Assembly: GCA_963798275.1 (NCBI GenBank)
Contig: CAWCTB010000051.1
Span: 62,001 to 126,000, forward strand
Direction: 5' to 3'
DNA from: CAWCTB01 sp963798275
Lineage (GTDB): Bacteria; Acidobacteriota; Terriglobia; Terriglobales; Acidobacteriaceae
Length of the DNA: 64,000 bases
Shown: one piece after another, positions 8,727 through 18,586 of the stretch
Layout: every line of letters begins with the position of its first letter
Numbering within the stretch: the first letter of the stretch is position 1
Translations under genes and position numbers: made by a program
Notes under the pieces: generated by a model
Told to the model about the DNA's origin: nothing
Seen by the model: the letters and a program-made list of their open reading frames with translations, nothing else
The model's database searches: none

Positions 8727-9794
8727 ATGTCCGCCACTTCTCCTATCGCACCTACTTCGAGTCCCGACGAAATCTTCACCCAGGCGCCGTGCCGCGCCGA
8801 CCTCGCCGGATCGACCCTCGACATCTGGCCGCTCTACCTCTTCCATCCCGGAGCGGTCACGGTCAACATGGCGTTGTCGATCCTCACCAGTTGCCGGATC
8901 ACGCCGCGGCGTGGCCGCGAAATCTTCTTGAAGTCGCACGACACCGGACGCGAGGAGCGCTTCGCCTCGCTTGATGAACTGCTGCACGCGAAAAAATACC
9001 AGCATGCGCTCGCGGCGTATCTCATCCGCTTCTTCCAGCCGAAGCATGGCTTTACCCTGGAAACGCACTCCGAATCGCCTGCGGGTGCCGGCATCTCGGG
9101 CTCTTCGGCCATGATGATCTCGACCAGCGCGGCCCTGGCGCGGTTCACCGGCCGCGACATCGACATCGAGCAGATTCGCGTGATCGCGCAGAACGTCGAG
9201 GCACAGCTCATCCATGTGCCCACCGGATGCCAGGATTACTATCCCGCCATGTACGGAGGTGTGAACGCCATACGCCTCGACGCCGACGGCGTTCACTGCG
9301 AGCCGGTTCCGATCTCGCTCGATGCGATGAACCAGCGCTTCGTACTGTTTTACACCGGAGCGCCGCGCCAGTCGGGCATCAATAACTGGGAGGTCTTCAA
9401 ACAACACATCAATGGCGACAAGCGCGTGATTCGCAACTTCGAGCAGATTTCGCAAATCGCACAGCAGATGCACCGCGCTGTAAAGTCAGCGTCATGGGAT
9501 GACGTCGAGCGTCTTCTGCGTGAAGAGTGGAAGCTGCGTCGCAGCAACGCCCCTGGTATCACGACGCCGCTGATCGACAAGCTCATTGCGGCGGCCCGCA
9601 AGCATGGCGCTCGCGCCGCCAAAGTCTGCGGGGCCGGTGGCGGAGGCTGCGTCATCGTGCTCGTCGAACAGGGAAGCCGGGAGCGTGTGCAAGACGCCAT
9701 TCGCAGCAATGGTGGACAGCCGCTCGACTTCCACGTCGCCCGCGAGGGACTGCGCTTCCGGTCCGCGCCGCGCGAAAATAGCGCCAGCACATAG
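8727..9794 (+). CDS. GHMP-family small-molecule kinase
   Basis: A 355-residue GHMP kinase (the galactose/homoserine/mevalonate fold). The N-terminal strand APCRADLAGSTLDIWP replaces the usual RISFxGGGTD. The ATP loop is SPAGAGISGSSAMM, and the C-terminal motif 3 is KVCGAGGGGCV. The overall pattern is nearest to heptose 7-phosphate or uronic acid kinases, but the specificity is not determined. The gene starts five bases after the decarboxylase stop and ends two bases before the next start. Confidence 0.8.
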   Translation: MSATSPIAPTSSPDEIFTQAPCRADLAGSTLDIWPLYLFHPGAVTVNMALSILTSCRITPRRGREIFLKSHDTGREERFASLDELLHAKKYQHALAAYLIRFFQPKHGFTLETHSESPAGAGISGSSAMMISTSAALARFTGRDIDIEQIRVIAQNVEAQLIHVPTGCQDYYPAMYGGVNAIRLDADGVHCEPVPISLDAMNQRFVLFYTGAPRQSGINNWEVFKQHINGDKRVIRNFEQISQIAQQMHRAVKSASWDDVERLLREEWKLRRSNAPGITTPLIDKLIAAARKHGARAAKVCGAGGGGCVIVLVEQGSRERVQDAIRSNGGQPLDFHVAREGLRFRSAPRENSAST

Positions 9795-9796
9795 CC

Positions 9797-10720
9797 ATGT
9801 TCACCGCCAGCGACGGACGCCTGCAGCCGATCTGGAGCTTCTTCCTCGCGGTCGCATTTTCGGTGGCCGCTTACCTGATCTGCGGAGACGTCGCTTACAC
9901 CCTCGAAGGCGAGCACACGCTGCGCTTCGAACTGGTTTTCCGGACCATGCTCGCCCTGTTACTCTTTGGCCTTTACTTCTGGCTACTGACCGTTGCCGAC
10001 CAGGTGGAGAGCAACCAAATCAGTTCGCTCGGTTTGCCGGTACGAGTGGGCTGGCTGCGTCAGTTTTTCGGCGGCTGTCTGTTTGGCGTTGCCATGACAG
10101 TGCTGGCGGTTGTGCCTGTGTTCCTCTGGGCTGACATCAGCTTGAGGGTCCGAAGCGACTTGCGCACCCTTCCGCGTGTACTGGTGGTGTTGTTGGTCCT
10201 CCTGCTCGGCTCGCTCGCCGAAGAGCTGATGTTTCGCGGCTACCCCTTCCAGCGGCTGGCGGAGGCCATTGGCCCACTTGCCGCAATCGCCGTCTTCTCC
10301 GTTCTGTTCGGATCGGTCCACCTGTTGAATCCCGGCGCCAGCGTTTGGGGGGTAATTAATACAGTCGCCATCGGCGTACTGCTCTCTATCGCCTATCTGC
10401 GCACCCGTGCCCTCTGGTTGCCGTGGGGCATTCACTTGGGATGGAACATGGCTCTGGGGCTGCTCTTCGGTCTACCGGTCAGTGGGTTGCGAATCTTCAA
10501 CGTGGTGGTGCGGAGCACTGCCACGGGTCCCAAATGGCTTACCGGGGGCAGCTATGGCGTCGAGGCCGGAATCACTGGAGCGACCGCGGTAGTTGCAGGA
10601 CTATTTGTCATTTGGAGGTGGCCACTGCGTCGGCTCGGCGCCTCGCTGGCTCATCCTGTGTTGTTGTGCGAAGCGAATGAACCGGAGCATCCCCCCCGTC
10701 TCCCTGGCATCCGAAACTAA
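9797..10720 (+). CDS. CPBP-family intramembrane metalloprotease
   Basis: A 307-residue membrane protein with about eight hydrophobic segments. The CPBP/Abi active-site motifs are present in order: EELMFRGY (Glu-Glu-x3-Arg), FGSVHLLN and HLGWN. Members act as CAAX-type proteases or as bacteriocin self-immunity proteins. It closes the operon that starts at 6344, only two bases after the kinase gene. A second, shorter CPBP protein is encoded at 49348-50013. Confidence 0.88.
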   Translation: MFTASDGRLQPIWSFFLAVAFSVAAYLICGDVAYTLEGEHTLRFELVFRTMLALLLFGLYFWLLTVADQVESNQISSLGLPVRVGWLRQFFGGCLFGVAMTVLAVVPVFLWADISLRVRSDLRTLPRVLVVLLVLLLGSLAEELMFRGYPFQRLAEAIGPLAAIAVFSVLFGSVHLLNPGASVWGVINTVAIGVLLSIAYLRTRALWLPWGIHLGWNMALGLLFGLPVSGLRIFNVVVRSTATGPKWLTGGSYGVEAGITGATAVVAGLFVIWRWPLRRLGASLAHPVLLCEANEPEHPPRLPGIRN

Positions 10721-10772
10721 CGCGCCCTCGTGTCTCAGGATCGGCATATAATCATCGCAACTGGGTATTCCA

Positions 10773-11916
10773 ATGACTCGCCCAAGGTTTCGGTTTTTCG
10801 GTTCGGCGGTGCTGCTGCTGACCCTGCCCGCGTTCGGATCCGCTGCGTGGGGCAGCGACACGAAAGACGTGAAGCCCTCCACGCCCGCTACCGCTCAGCC
10901 CTCCGCAAGTCAAACGCTTCCTCCAGACCTCTGCGGCCCAGCCGGCCGAAAAAATGACTTCGCAAACCCGCTTGCTGGTGATTCGCAGCCTGCAGTCGGA
11001 GCGCGTCTTCGCCAAGATCACGCTGCCTCAGGGCAAGACCGGAATTAAGATCAAGAATGGCGTGGTCAGCCCCAGCGAAATGGCAATTGCCCAGCAAGTG
11101 GCGGACAGTGGTCCCGCCGCGCGTCCCGGCGACCGCTGCGTCATCTCCAACGTCGATATCAAGGACAACAAGATCATCGTCGAGATCAACGGCGGCCCCA
11201 AGAAAAGCCAGAAGTGGTATCAGCATATCCAGATCGGCGGAGGAACCGCGGGTACCAATGTGCCCGGCCCGGTGAGTCCGCAAAGTCTCGACGCCCATGG
11301 AACTTCGGTTACCCTGGAGTTCGACAAGTACGTCCCGGAACTCAACGGCGACCAGGTGCGCTCTCTGCTCGCGCCGGTCTTCGACTTCCAGGCGTTGACC
11401 CAAGTCGAAGCCTACGAGAAAACGCTTCCCCCTAAGGTGCAGGAGGCCATCAAGAATCACCAAGTCCTGGTCGGCATGGACAAAGAGATGGTCGTCTATG
11501 CCAAGGGGAAGGCGCCGCGCAAGATCCGTGACAAGGACGAGCAGGGCCAGAACTACGAAGAGTGGATCTATGGGACTCCGCCGGAGGAAGTCGAGTTCGT
11601 GCGCTTCAAAGGCGACGAGGTCTCCCGTCTGGAAATCATGAGTATCGATGGCCAGAAAATCGTCAAGACAGAGAGGGAAGTCGAACTGCCATCGAAGGAG
11701 ACCGAAGTGGCGGAGCAGAAGCCCGCGCCCAAGCCGGCCTACGTTCCCACGCTGCGGCGACCGGGAGAAGAGGTCGGATATCCCCAACCGGATGATTCCA
11801 CGCATCGCACGCCGCGTCCTCAAGACCAGCAGATACCAAACGACGGCTCCCCGAATCCCGACACCACTGGCATGCCGGTTCCGGGGCCAGGCGGAACCGT
11901 GCCGCCACCCCACTAA
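10773..11916 (+). CDS. Exported protein of unknown function, one frameshift
   Basis: About 380 residues when repaired. A clear signal peptide (LLLTLPAFGSAAWGS) is followed by a Pro/Ala/Thr-rich linker. The main domain starts around QTRLLVIRSLQSERVFAK in another frame, and deleting one base near 10917-10920 joins the two. The body is charged and hydrophilic. The tail from about residue 300 is Pro-rich and ends in GPGGTVPPPH, suggesting an extended region in the periplasm. No known domain is recognised. Confidence 0.7.
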
Positions 11917-11956
11917 ATAGGGCTGTCCGCTGGTTTGGCGCAGCGGCGGGTTCATC

Positions 11957-12339
11957 TCACTGTTTGCTGATTGCTTGCCCAAAAGCAATCAGGTTTCCAT
12001 CCGGCGCGAGTACCAGCAATTCCCGCTGACCGTAGCTCTGGTCCACGGGCCCGTAGACATCACCCGTAGGCAGAGCATCGAGCTTCGGTCTGAGTTCAGC
12101 GTACAGACGATCCACATCATGAACATCGATGTAATAGGCGAAGCGCCGATTGCCGGGAGGGGCTCCATCCTCACCAGTCTGCTCCAGTAGACGGAAGCCC
12201 ACCTTCTCGCGTTCCACATAGGCGTAGTTGGCGACGCGAAGAAGTACGTTTCAAATCCCAGCGTTTCCGTAAAAAAGGTGATCGCCCGATCGAGGTCGGC
12301 GACGTGCATGAACGGCGTGACCTGGATAAAGTTCGACAT
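11957..12339 (-). CDS. VOC (glyoxalase/bleomycin-resistance) family protein, one frameshift
   Basis: About 127 residues, a single VOC-fold domain. The N-terminal half (QVTPFMHVADLDRAITFF..LGFET) and the C-terminal half (EKVGFRLLEQTGEDG .. LLVLAPDGNLIAFGQ) are in different frames, joined near 12238-12242 by a shift of -1 or +2. VOC proteins use paired beta-alpha-beta units to bind a metal or ligand, and the substrate cannot be inferred. A lone gene, convergent with the exported protein before it and divergent from nadE. Confidence 0.8.
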
Positions 12340-12401
12340 TTAGGCGCCCTCCCAGGCGCGAGGGTAACACACCAACCGGGCCAGTCCTTTACACTATTGG
12401 T

Positions 12402-14054
12402 GTGAGGATCGCACTCGGGCAGATCAACACCACCATCGGCGACTTCGCCGGCAATTCCGCAAAAATCATCGACTATGCGCAGCGCGCCGCAGGCGCCGGC
12501 GCGGAGGTCGTGCTTTTTCCGGAGCTCTCGATCTGCGGCTATCCTCCGCGCGATCTGGTCGAGCGTCCCTGGTTCGTCGCGCGCAATCGCGAAACTGCCG
12601 AGCAGATCGCCCGCCAGACCGAAGGCATCGCCGTTATCTGCGGTTTGGTCACGCCCGACCAACGGCGGCACGGGCAAGTCGGTTCATAACTCGGCGGCCC
12701 TGCTGCGCGACGGCAAAATCGAATTCATCCAATCCAAGCGCCTGTTGCCCACCTACGACGTCTTCGACGAGATGCGCAACTTCGCTCCCGCCGACTCGCA
12801 GCAGCTGTTCACGCTCGCCGGCAACCAGGTGGCGCTCACCATCTGCGAAGACGCCTGGAACGACAAGAATTTCTGGGACCGCCGCTTGTACGGCGTCGAT
12901 CCCGTCGAAGACCTGATGCGCGCCGGCGGCAAGGTTCTGCTGAACATCTCCGCCTCGCCCGTTCTATCTGCTGCAAGCGCGAGCTGCGCCGTGACATGCT
13001 GGCCGCGATTGCGCGCCAGTACAAGCGTGCCGGTGGCGCTGGTGAACCAGGTCGGCGGCAACGACAGCCTGGTCTTCGACGGCTCCAGCCTGGTGCTCGG
13101 GCCCGACGGCAGCGTCATCGCGCAGGCCAAGTCGTTCGAGGAGGACCTGATCTTCTTCGACGCCGACTCGCTTACCGGCGACATGCACGAGCGCGACGAA
13201 AGCGAAGAGGGCAGCGCCTACGCCGCACTGGTGCTGGGCACGCGCGACTACGTGCGCAAGTGCGGATTCAAGCAGCGTCGTGCTCGGCCTCAGCGGCGGC
13301 ATCGATTCGGCGCTCACCGCCTGCATCGCGGTCGACGCTCTGGGTGCGGAGAACGTCATGGGCGTCGCCATGCCGGGTCCGTATTCGTCGCAAGGCAGCA
13401 TTGACGACGCGCATCGCGCTGGCGCAGAACCTCGGCATTCAGCTGCGAGCTGATCCGCATCGACGACATCTTCGACTGCCTACCTGCAGGGACTGAAGCC
13501 GGTATTCGGGAACCGCGCCCCCGACGTGACGGAAGAGAATATTCAGGCGCGCATTCGCGGCTCGCTGCTGATGGCGCTGTCGAACAAGTTCGGCTCGCAT
13601 GGTGCTGACCACCGGCAACAAGTCGGAACTGGGAGTCGGCTACTGCACGCTCTACGGCGACATGTGCGGCGGCCTGGCGGTGATTTCCGATGTGCCCAAG
13701 ACGCTGGTGTACCGGCTGGCGCACTACGTCAACTCGCAATGGCTGAGCGCATTCCGGAGTCGACCATCGAGAAGCCGCCGTCGGCCGAGTTGCGTCCCGA
13801 CCAGAAGGACAGCGACTCGCTTCCGCCGTACGAGATACTGGACACCGTCCTGGTCGACTACGTGGAGAACAATCACTCGCCGCAGCAGATTGCCGACAGA
13901 GCACGGTTACGATCCGCAACTGGTACGCAAGGTCGCTCGCATGGTCGACCGCAGCGAGTACAAGCGGCAGCAGGCTGCGCCCGGCCTGAAGATTTCCGAG
14001 AAAGCGTTCGGCTTCGGCCGGCGATATCCGATCGCCGCGAAATTAGATGTGTAA
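12402..14054 (+). pseudogene. nadE: NAD+ synthetase, glutamine-dependent, about 11 frameshifts
   Basis: The protein is readable over its whole length if frames are switched: an N-terminal nitrilase-type glutaminase (MRIALGQINTTIGDFAGN, FPELSICGYPP, catalytic Cys in LTICEDAWND) and the ATP-pyrophosphatase synthetase domain (VVLGLSGGIDSALTACIAVDALG, LTTGNKSELGVGYCTLYGD, KISEKAFGFGRRYPIAAK). It would amidate nicotinic acid adenine dinucleotide to NAD+. Shifts lie near 12660, 12961, 12980, 13032, 13276, 13412, 13443, 13480, 13601, 13737 and 13900. All but the one at 13737 are cured by removing one base. NadE is normally essential, and the codons stay clean between shifts, so I favour sequence error over true decay. 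Confidence 0.88.
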
Positions 14055-14108
14055 GTATCTAGAGTTCAGAAAGTACCGAAGTATGAAGTCCCAAAGCCCT
14101 GACATAGA

Positions 14109-15033
14109 ATGAAAGTAATGATCCGTTGCTTGCGCGCAGTTCTAGTCGCTGGCCTTGCGTTCACCAGCATGCACCTGACGGCCCAGAAGCCATCCTCAAA
14201 CAAGGCGGCCGAAACTCGCGCCGCATCTGCCAGTGCCAAGCTTCCCAGCGAAGCCACCGTCAACTGAGTTTCTGAAGCATATGTTCGGCTGGAACCAGAA
14301 CCTGACCTGGAAGGTGGTCGAGCATCAAGCCCTCGGAGGCGCCAGGCATTGCGGAGGTCACCGTGGTGTTCAACACGCCGGAAGGACAGGCGGTGCAGCG
14401 CATCTATGTCACGCCCGACGAGCACTACGCTTTTTCCGGTGACCTGGTGCCCGTTCGGCGCCGATCCATTTGCTCCCGCACGCGCCGACTTGAAGACCGC
14501 GAACTGGTCCGGTGCAGGGTCCGACCGATGCCGCTGTGACCATCGTCGAGTTCGGCGACCTGGAGTGTCCGGCCTGCAAGAAGGCGCAGGAAAATCTGAA
14601 CAAGCTGATGAGCGAAGAACCCAAGGCGAAGCTGATCTTCCAGAACTTTCCGCTGGAGACAGATTCACAAATGGGCGCTGCTCGGGGCCAAGTACGTCGA
14701 CTGTCTTGGCACAGCAGAACAACGAGACGATCTGGAAGTTCATCGCCACCATCTACGATCACCAGGGCGAGATCAACGAGCAGAATGCGGCACAGTCGCT
14801 GAAAGACTACGTGAAGGAGGCCGGGCGGCGATCCCGCGGCGGTCGAGCGCCTGTGTCGCCAAGCCGGAAACCGAGAAGCGCGTGCGCGAATCATTGCCCT
14901 GGGCGAGAAGCTGAACGTCAACAGCACGCCCACGTTCTTCATCAACGGACGCAAGGTGCAGAATTTCACCAATTCGCCCTACGAGATGATAAAGGCGATG
15001 GTGGATTACGACATCGCCCATCCGCCCCAGTAA
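14109..15033 (+). pseudogene. DsbA-like thiol-disulfide oxidoreductase, about 9 frameshifts
   Basis: About 300 residues when repaired. A signal peptide (VLVAGLAFTSMHLTAQ) is followed by a conserved N-terminal region (EFLKHMFGWNQNLTWKVVEH) and then a DsbA/thioredoxin domain. DLECPACKKAQ holds the CxxC active site, and STPTFFINGRKV supplies the cis-Pro loop. It would act on disulfides in the periplasm. Shifts lie near 14265, 14344, 14453, 14505, 14671, 14705, 14823, 14857 and 14890. The first eight are each cured by deleting one base; the last needs +1 or -2. Confidence 0.85.
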
Positions 15034-15136
15034 TTGGCCCCGCGTATAGTTTGCTGTGAGAGGTCAGGTGGTTACAAGCGTGCCCTTGCCTTATCTCTGC
15101 CCGCGAAACTCGGCCCGCCTTCCAAAAGGTCGAGCT

Positions 15137-17098
15137 TCAATGTCCTGACGGCAACGATATCGCGATCGCTTCCTGGCTGGGCCTGCGCATGATGCGTGGA
15201 CTGATGACGATCAGCACTTCATCGTCGTTGAGGTTCTTGTCGTGCTCGGAAAATCCGTACGTCAGCCCGGGGACGCGGCTCAAGAACGGATATCCCATGA
15301 GATTGCGCGAGTCGGCAGTGGAAATCATCCCGGCGACGACGCTCGATTCGCCGTCCTTCGCGGTGATGGTTCCGGAATATTCGCGGTTGTTGATGATGGG
15401 GATGCCGTTCACCGTGGAAGCCCCCAGCGAGCGGAACTGCAACTCCACTTTCAGGGTAACGTCTTTATCGGCGTGTATGACGGGTGTCGCCTTCAACGTC
15501 AACCCCAGGTCCTCGAAGTTGAACGACGGAAACGGCGCGATGTACGACTGGTTGGACAGCACGCTGGCAATCGCCCCGGAGTTGTAGATCGGCGCGAAGG
15601 TGGCGTTCACGATGGGATAACGTTCCCCGATCTTCATGGTCGCGGCGCTATTCTGGGTGGTGCGCAGCGTAACGTGCTCCAGGATGCGCACGTCGGATGT
15701 ATTCAGGTTGAAGTTGACGGTTGCGCCCGTGCCCCCGGCGCTCAATCCCATCAGCGTTAGCCCACCGCCAAAGGTGGCAAACGGGTTCTGCAGGATCGGA
15801 TTCTGTGTGCTCTGCTGCAACTGCGCCAGCAGTGCCTGGATGGCCTGCGAGTTTGCCTGGTTGATGCCGCCCGAGGCAATCAACTGGTTGATCAGGTTCT
15901 GCGCGCCCGCTCCCAACCCCGCAATCAACTGGGGACTGATGTTGAAAAGCGTGAATTGGGTGGGGAGGGCGGTTCCCAACTGGCGAAGGAAGCTGTGGCT
16001 GATCTCGAAGGCATTGATATCAAGCACCACCTCGGGCCGCGCCGCTACCATGTTTCCCAGCAGTTGCGCCGCTGCATCCAACAGGGTCTGCGGGGCTCGG
16101 ATGGTTATGGTCGACTCCGCATTGTCCTGCACCACGAAACGCAGGTCGAGCACCACACGCAGGATATTCACCACCTCCACCAGTTCCTGCGGTGTCACCA
16201 GGTCGCTGAGGTAGAAAGTCCGGATCGACATGCGCTCGAAGTTGCGCCGGTTCTCTATCGTGTCTGTCAGGAAATACATCTGGTTCGCCGACAGCGTGAT
16301 CCAGAACGTTTTGGTCACGCGGGTGGCCGCCTCCATCGCCGTCGCGAAATTGGCTTCCTCGATGTCGAAGCGAACTCTGCGCGGCGGCACCGAATCGTCG
16401 AACAGCGCGCTCACGCCGTATGCCTGTGCGATCTGGGTGAGCAGGGTCTTGGCATCGCCGCGGTAATGGAAGTCATGGGCCGCAGCCGCCGGTTGCAGCA
16501 CGATCTCTTCGGATTTCTCCGCTACCCGCAGGGCCGGGTTCGCGGCCTGGATGTCGCCCGCCATCGACTCGCCGAGGCGCTGCCGCGCAAAATCGTTGTT
16601 GGGGTCGTATTCGAGCGCGCGGCGAAACTCCGCCATGGCAACGACTTCCTTCTGCTGTAGCATCGCCCGGTTGCCGCGATCGAGCGCTGCCATGACCAGT
16701 TCCTGGCGCGTGACCTCGCGGGCTGTAACGTAGTCCACGCTGCGCGGGTTTAGCTTGGCAGCCTGCTCGAACCTGTCGAGCGCTGCCTCCAGCTTGCCGG
16801 AATCCTTCAGCTTGACCCCGGCTGCGAACTCGCGCTTCGCCTCCGCCAGGTCCTTGGACGACTCCTGTGGAAGCACCACTGTTTCTACCAGGCCAGCATG
16901 GGAGTTGTCTGCGATCGGCTGGGTTAAAGGCTGCGCGACAGATGATACGCCGGGCGATGATGAAGGCGATGATGAATCTGTGCCGGCCGTCGCCGCAGGC
17001 GGTGTTGTCTGCACTCCCCCGACGGAATTGTCCGGGACCTGTGCCGTAATCAGCGCACTCAGCAGCAGTACAGTGCAGGTCGTTAGTCCTATGCGCAT
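15137..17098 (-). CDS. TPR-secretin outer-membrane protein (type II secretion / type IV pilus like)
   Basis: A 653-residue exported protein. The ATG at 17098 is chosen because a signal peptide follows (MRIGLTTCTVLLLSALITAQ); a longer frame adds 26 residues upstream without support. A Ser/Thr/Pro-rich linker leads into TPR-like repeats (residues about 90-200), then a secretin N-terminal domain (HYRGDAKTLLTQIAQAYGV), NolW-like domains, and the secretin pore region with a Gln/Asn-rich stretch and the final VLIVISPRIMRRP. Secretins form ring channels in the outer membrane. It stands alone with no other secretion genes beside it. Confidence 0.85.
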   Translation of the reverse strand: MRIGLTTCTVLLLSALITAQVPDNSVGGVQTTPPAATAGTDSSSPSSSPGVSSVAQPLTQPIADNSHAGLVETVVLPQESSKDLAEAKREFAAGVKLKDSGKLEAALDRFEQAAKLNPRSVDYVTAREVTRQELVMAALDRGNRAMLQQKEVVAMAEFRRALEYDPNNDFARQRLGESMAGDIQAANPALRVAEKSEEIVLQPAAAAHDFHYRGDAKTLLTQIAQAYGVSALFDDSVPPRRVRFDIEEANFATAMEAATRVTKTFWITLSANQMYFLTDTIENRRNFERMSIRTFYLSDLVTPQELVEVVNILRVVLDLRFVVQDNAESTITIRAPQTLLDAAAQLLGNMVAARPEVVLDINAFEISHSFLRQLGTALPTQFTLFNISPQLIAGLGAGAQNLINQLIASGGINQANSQAIQALLAQLQQSTQNPILQNPFATFGGGLTLMGLSAGGTGATVNFNLNTSDVRILEHVTLRTTQNSAATMKIGERYPIVNATFAPIYNSGAIASVLSNQSYIAPFPSFNFEDLGLTLKATPVIHADKDVTLKVELQFRSLGASTVNGIPIINNREYSGTITAKDGESSVVAGMISTADSRNLMGYPFLSRVPGLTYGFSEHDKNLNDDEVLIVISPRIMRRPSQEAIAISLPSGH

Positions 17099-17245
17099 GG
17101 CTTGCTGCGATTGTAAGCCAAGCCGGCCCGCCGTCGCGAACCAGACTGAACAGTCCCACATAAAGTAGCGCCGCACTCACGCACCGAGCTGGCCGTGACC
17201 CGCCTGTGCCGCACATGCTAAACTGCAGCCATCGCGAGGGTGAGG

Positions 17246-17701
17246 ATGAGACACTTCGTTCGTAAAATGCTGATGACGGATCTGTTCAAGGGACTGAAAG
17301 TCACGTTTCGCAACCAGGACCCAAAGCAGACTTACACCGAGCAGTATCCGCTGCAGCGGCCCATGATTGCTGAGCGCTTTCGGGGCGCGCCTCGCCTCAA
17401 CGTCAATCCCGAGACGGATGAAACCCTCTGCATCGCCTGCGATCTTTGTGCCCTGGCCTGTCCCGAGCACTTGATCGTCGTCGGCTCCGAGCGCAACGAG
17501 AAGACCCGGCGCAAGGAACTGACCGAGTTCACCTACGACCTCAGCCGCTGCATGTTCTGCGGCCTTTGCGAGGATGCCTGCCCGGTCGATGCCTTGGAAC
17601 TCACCCAGGATTTCGAGATGGCCAACTACTCTCGCGAGGGCCTGATCTGGAATCGTGAGACCTTGGAGAAGGGTCCCGAGCCCAAGATTTACCAACGGTA
17701 G
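17246..17701 (+). CDS. nuoI: NADH-quinone oxidoreductase subunit I
   Basis: About 151 residues. A 2[4Fe-4S] ferredoxin-like subunit that links the clusters of complex I to the quinone site (N6a/N6b). Both cluster motifs are present: CIACDLCALACP and CMFCGLCEDACP. The N-terminal amphipathic region (LFKGLKVTFRNQDP) and the C-terminal extension are typical of NuoI. Start candidates are GTG 17240 and ATG 17246, the latter chosen here. It is unusual that no other nuo gene lies next to it; the neighbour on the left is the divergent secretin gene. Confidence 0.9.
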   Translation: MRHFVRKMLMTDLFKGLKVTFRNQDPKQTYTEQYPLQRPMIAERFRGAPRLNVNPETDETLCIACDLCALACPEHLIVVGSERNEKTRRKELTEFTYDLSRCMFCGLCEDACPVDALELTQDFEMANYSREGLIWNRETLEKGPEPKIYQR

Positions 17702-18058
17702 CGCCGGGTCGGCTCAGCAGAGCGATTGCCAGGGAACTCCGTGTCGAGCTGGTTCATGCGATCGTGCTGGAACGCTGGCACCAACGTGAGCCAGTCGCGC
17801 CGCCGGGAAGTGCAGCTTGTAACCAGCACGCGTTCGTAGTACAGTCCCCTCGCTGACAACCTATCTTTCAGGTTATTCCAACGAGCATTTTTCTTGTCTC
17901 GCTGTCCGCATTCTGGCAGCTTGACGATTCGCTTTCCTGCAGCGCGGGACGAAAATGTCTGCGCCGAACAGAAAGACTGCATAGCCGACCCGTGTCAGAC
18001 ATGCAGGTTGTTGAGGGCCCGCTAATTCAATCTCGTTTCAAGAAGGGTGGAAACAAGC
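17702..18058. other. Intergenic region, 357 bases
   Basis: I see no supported gene here. A 97-codon frame on the minus strand (17689-17982) overlaps the nuoI end and looks like chance. The last 30 bases hold the Shine-Dalgarno AAGGGTGG of the next gene. Confidence 0.4.
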
Positions 18059-18520
18059 ATGAACAGAATTGCCCGTTGGTTCACCGTTGTTGCTTTTGCC
18101 GCGATGCTGCTGCCATCGAACGTACTTGCACAGGTGCCCGTTCGCCCGTTCCACGATGGCGGTGTCTGGAGTATGTCTTTCATCAAGATAAAGACTGGCT
18201 ATGAATTGAAGTACATGAACTATGTAGCCACAGATTGGAAGACCGAACAGGAGGCGCTCAAGAAGGCCGGCTTGATCCTGGATTACACGGTTATTGCCAC
18301 CGAGTCACACAGCACCAGCGATTTCGACCTCATCCTGGCAACCGAGTACAAAGACTTGGCAACCATGGAAGCCAATCAGGAGAAGGAAGAAGAAGTCGCC
18401 AACAAGGCGCTCGACACCAATGATCAGAAGACGCTGGCGGGATACCAGGAACGCGCATCGTGGCGCGAGATCCTGGGAAATCGACTTGGCCGGGAGATCA
18501 TCCTGTCCCCCAAGAAATAG
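18059..18520 (+). CDS. Exported protein of unknown function
   Basis: 153 residues with a signal peptide (MNRIARWFTVVAFAAMLLP, cleavage likely after VLAQ). The mature part has alternating strands and helices with a Lys/Glu-rich middle (EANQEKEEEVANKALD) and could be a ferredoxin-like alpha/beta fold. The ATG at 18059 is supported by AAGGGTGG about nine bases upstream. An intrinsic terminator follows 21 bases after the stop, so the gene is probably transcribed alone. No family recognised. Confidence 0.75.
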   Translation: MNRIARWFTVVAFAAMLLPSNVLAQVPVRPFHDGGVWSMSFIKIKTGYELKYMNYVATDWKTEQEALKKAGLILDYTVIATESHSTSDFDLILATEYKDLATMEANQEKEEEVANKALDTNDQKTLAGYQERASWREILGNRLGREIILSPKK

Positions 18521-18541
18521 GCAACTCGACAGCTTCTCAAC

Positions 18542-18570
18542 AAAAAGGCGCGAGGTGATCGCGCCTTTTT
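18542..18570 (+). terminator. Intrinsic terminator
   Basis: A perfect 11-bp stem, AAAAAGGCGCG (18542-18552) and CGCGCCTTTTT (18560-18570), with a 7-base loop and a run of six T. Because the A-run on the other arm is equally long, it can also end the arginine decarboxylase transcript coming from the minus strand. Confidence 0.9.
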
Positions 18571-18586
18571 TCTTTGAGGCAGTAAG

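Noticed and set aside
17689..17982. 97-codon minus-strand frame after nuoI
   Set aside because: Runs into the nuoI end, Cys/Arg-rich without pattern, no ribosome site.
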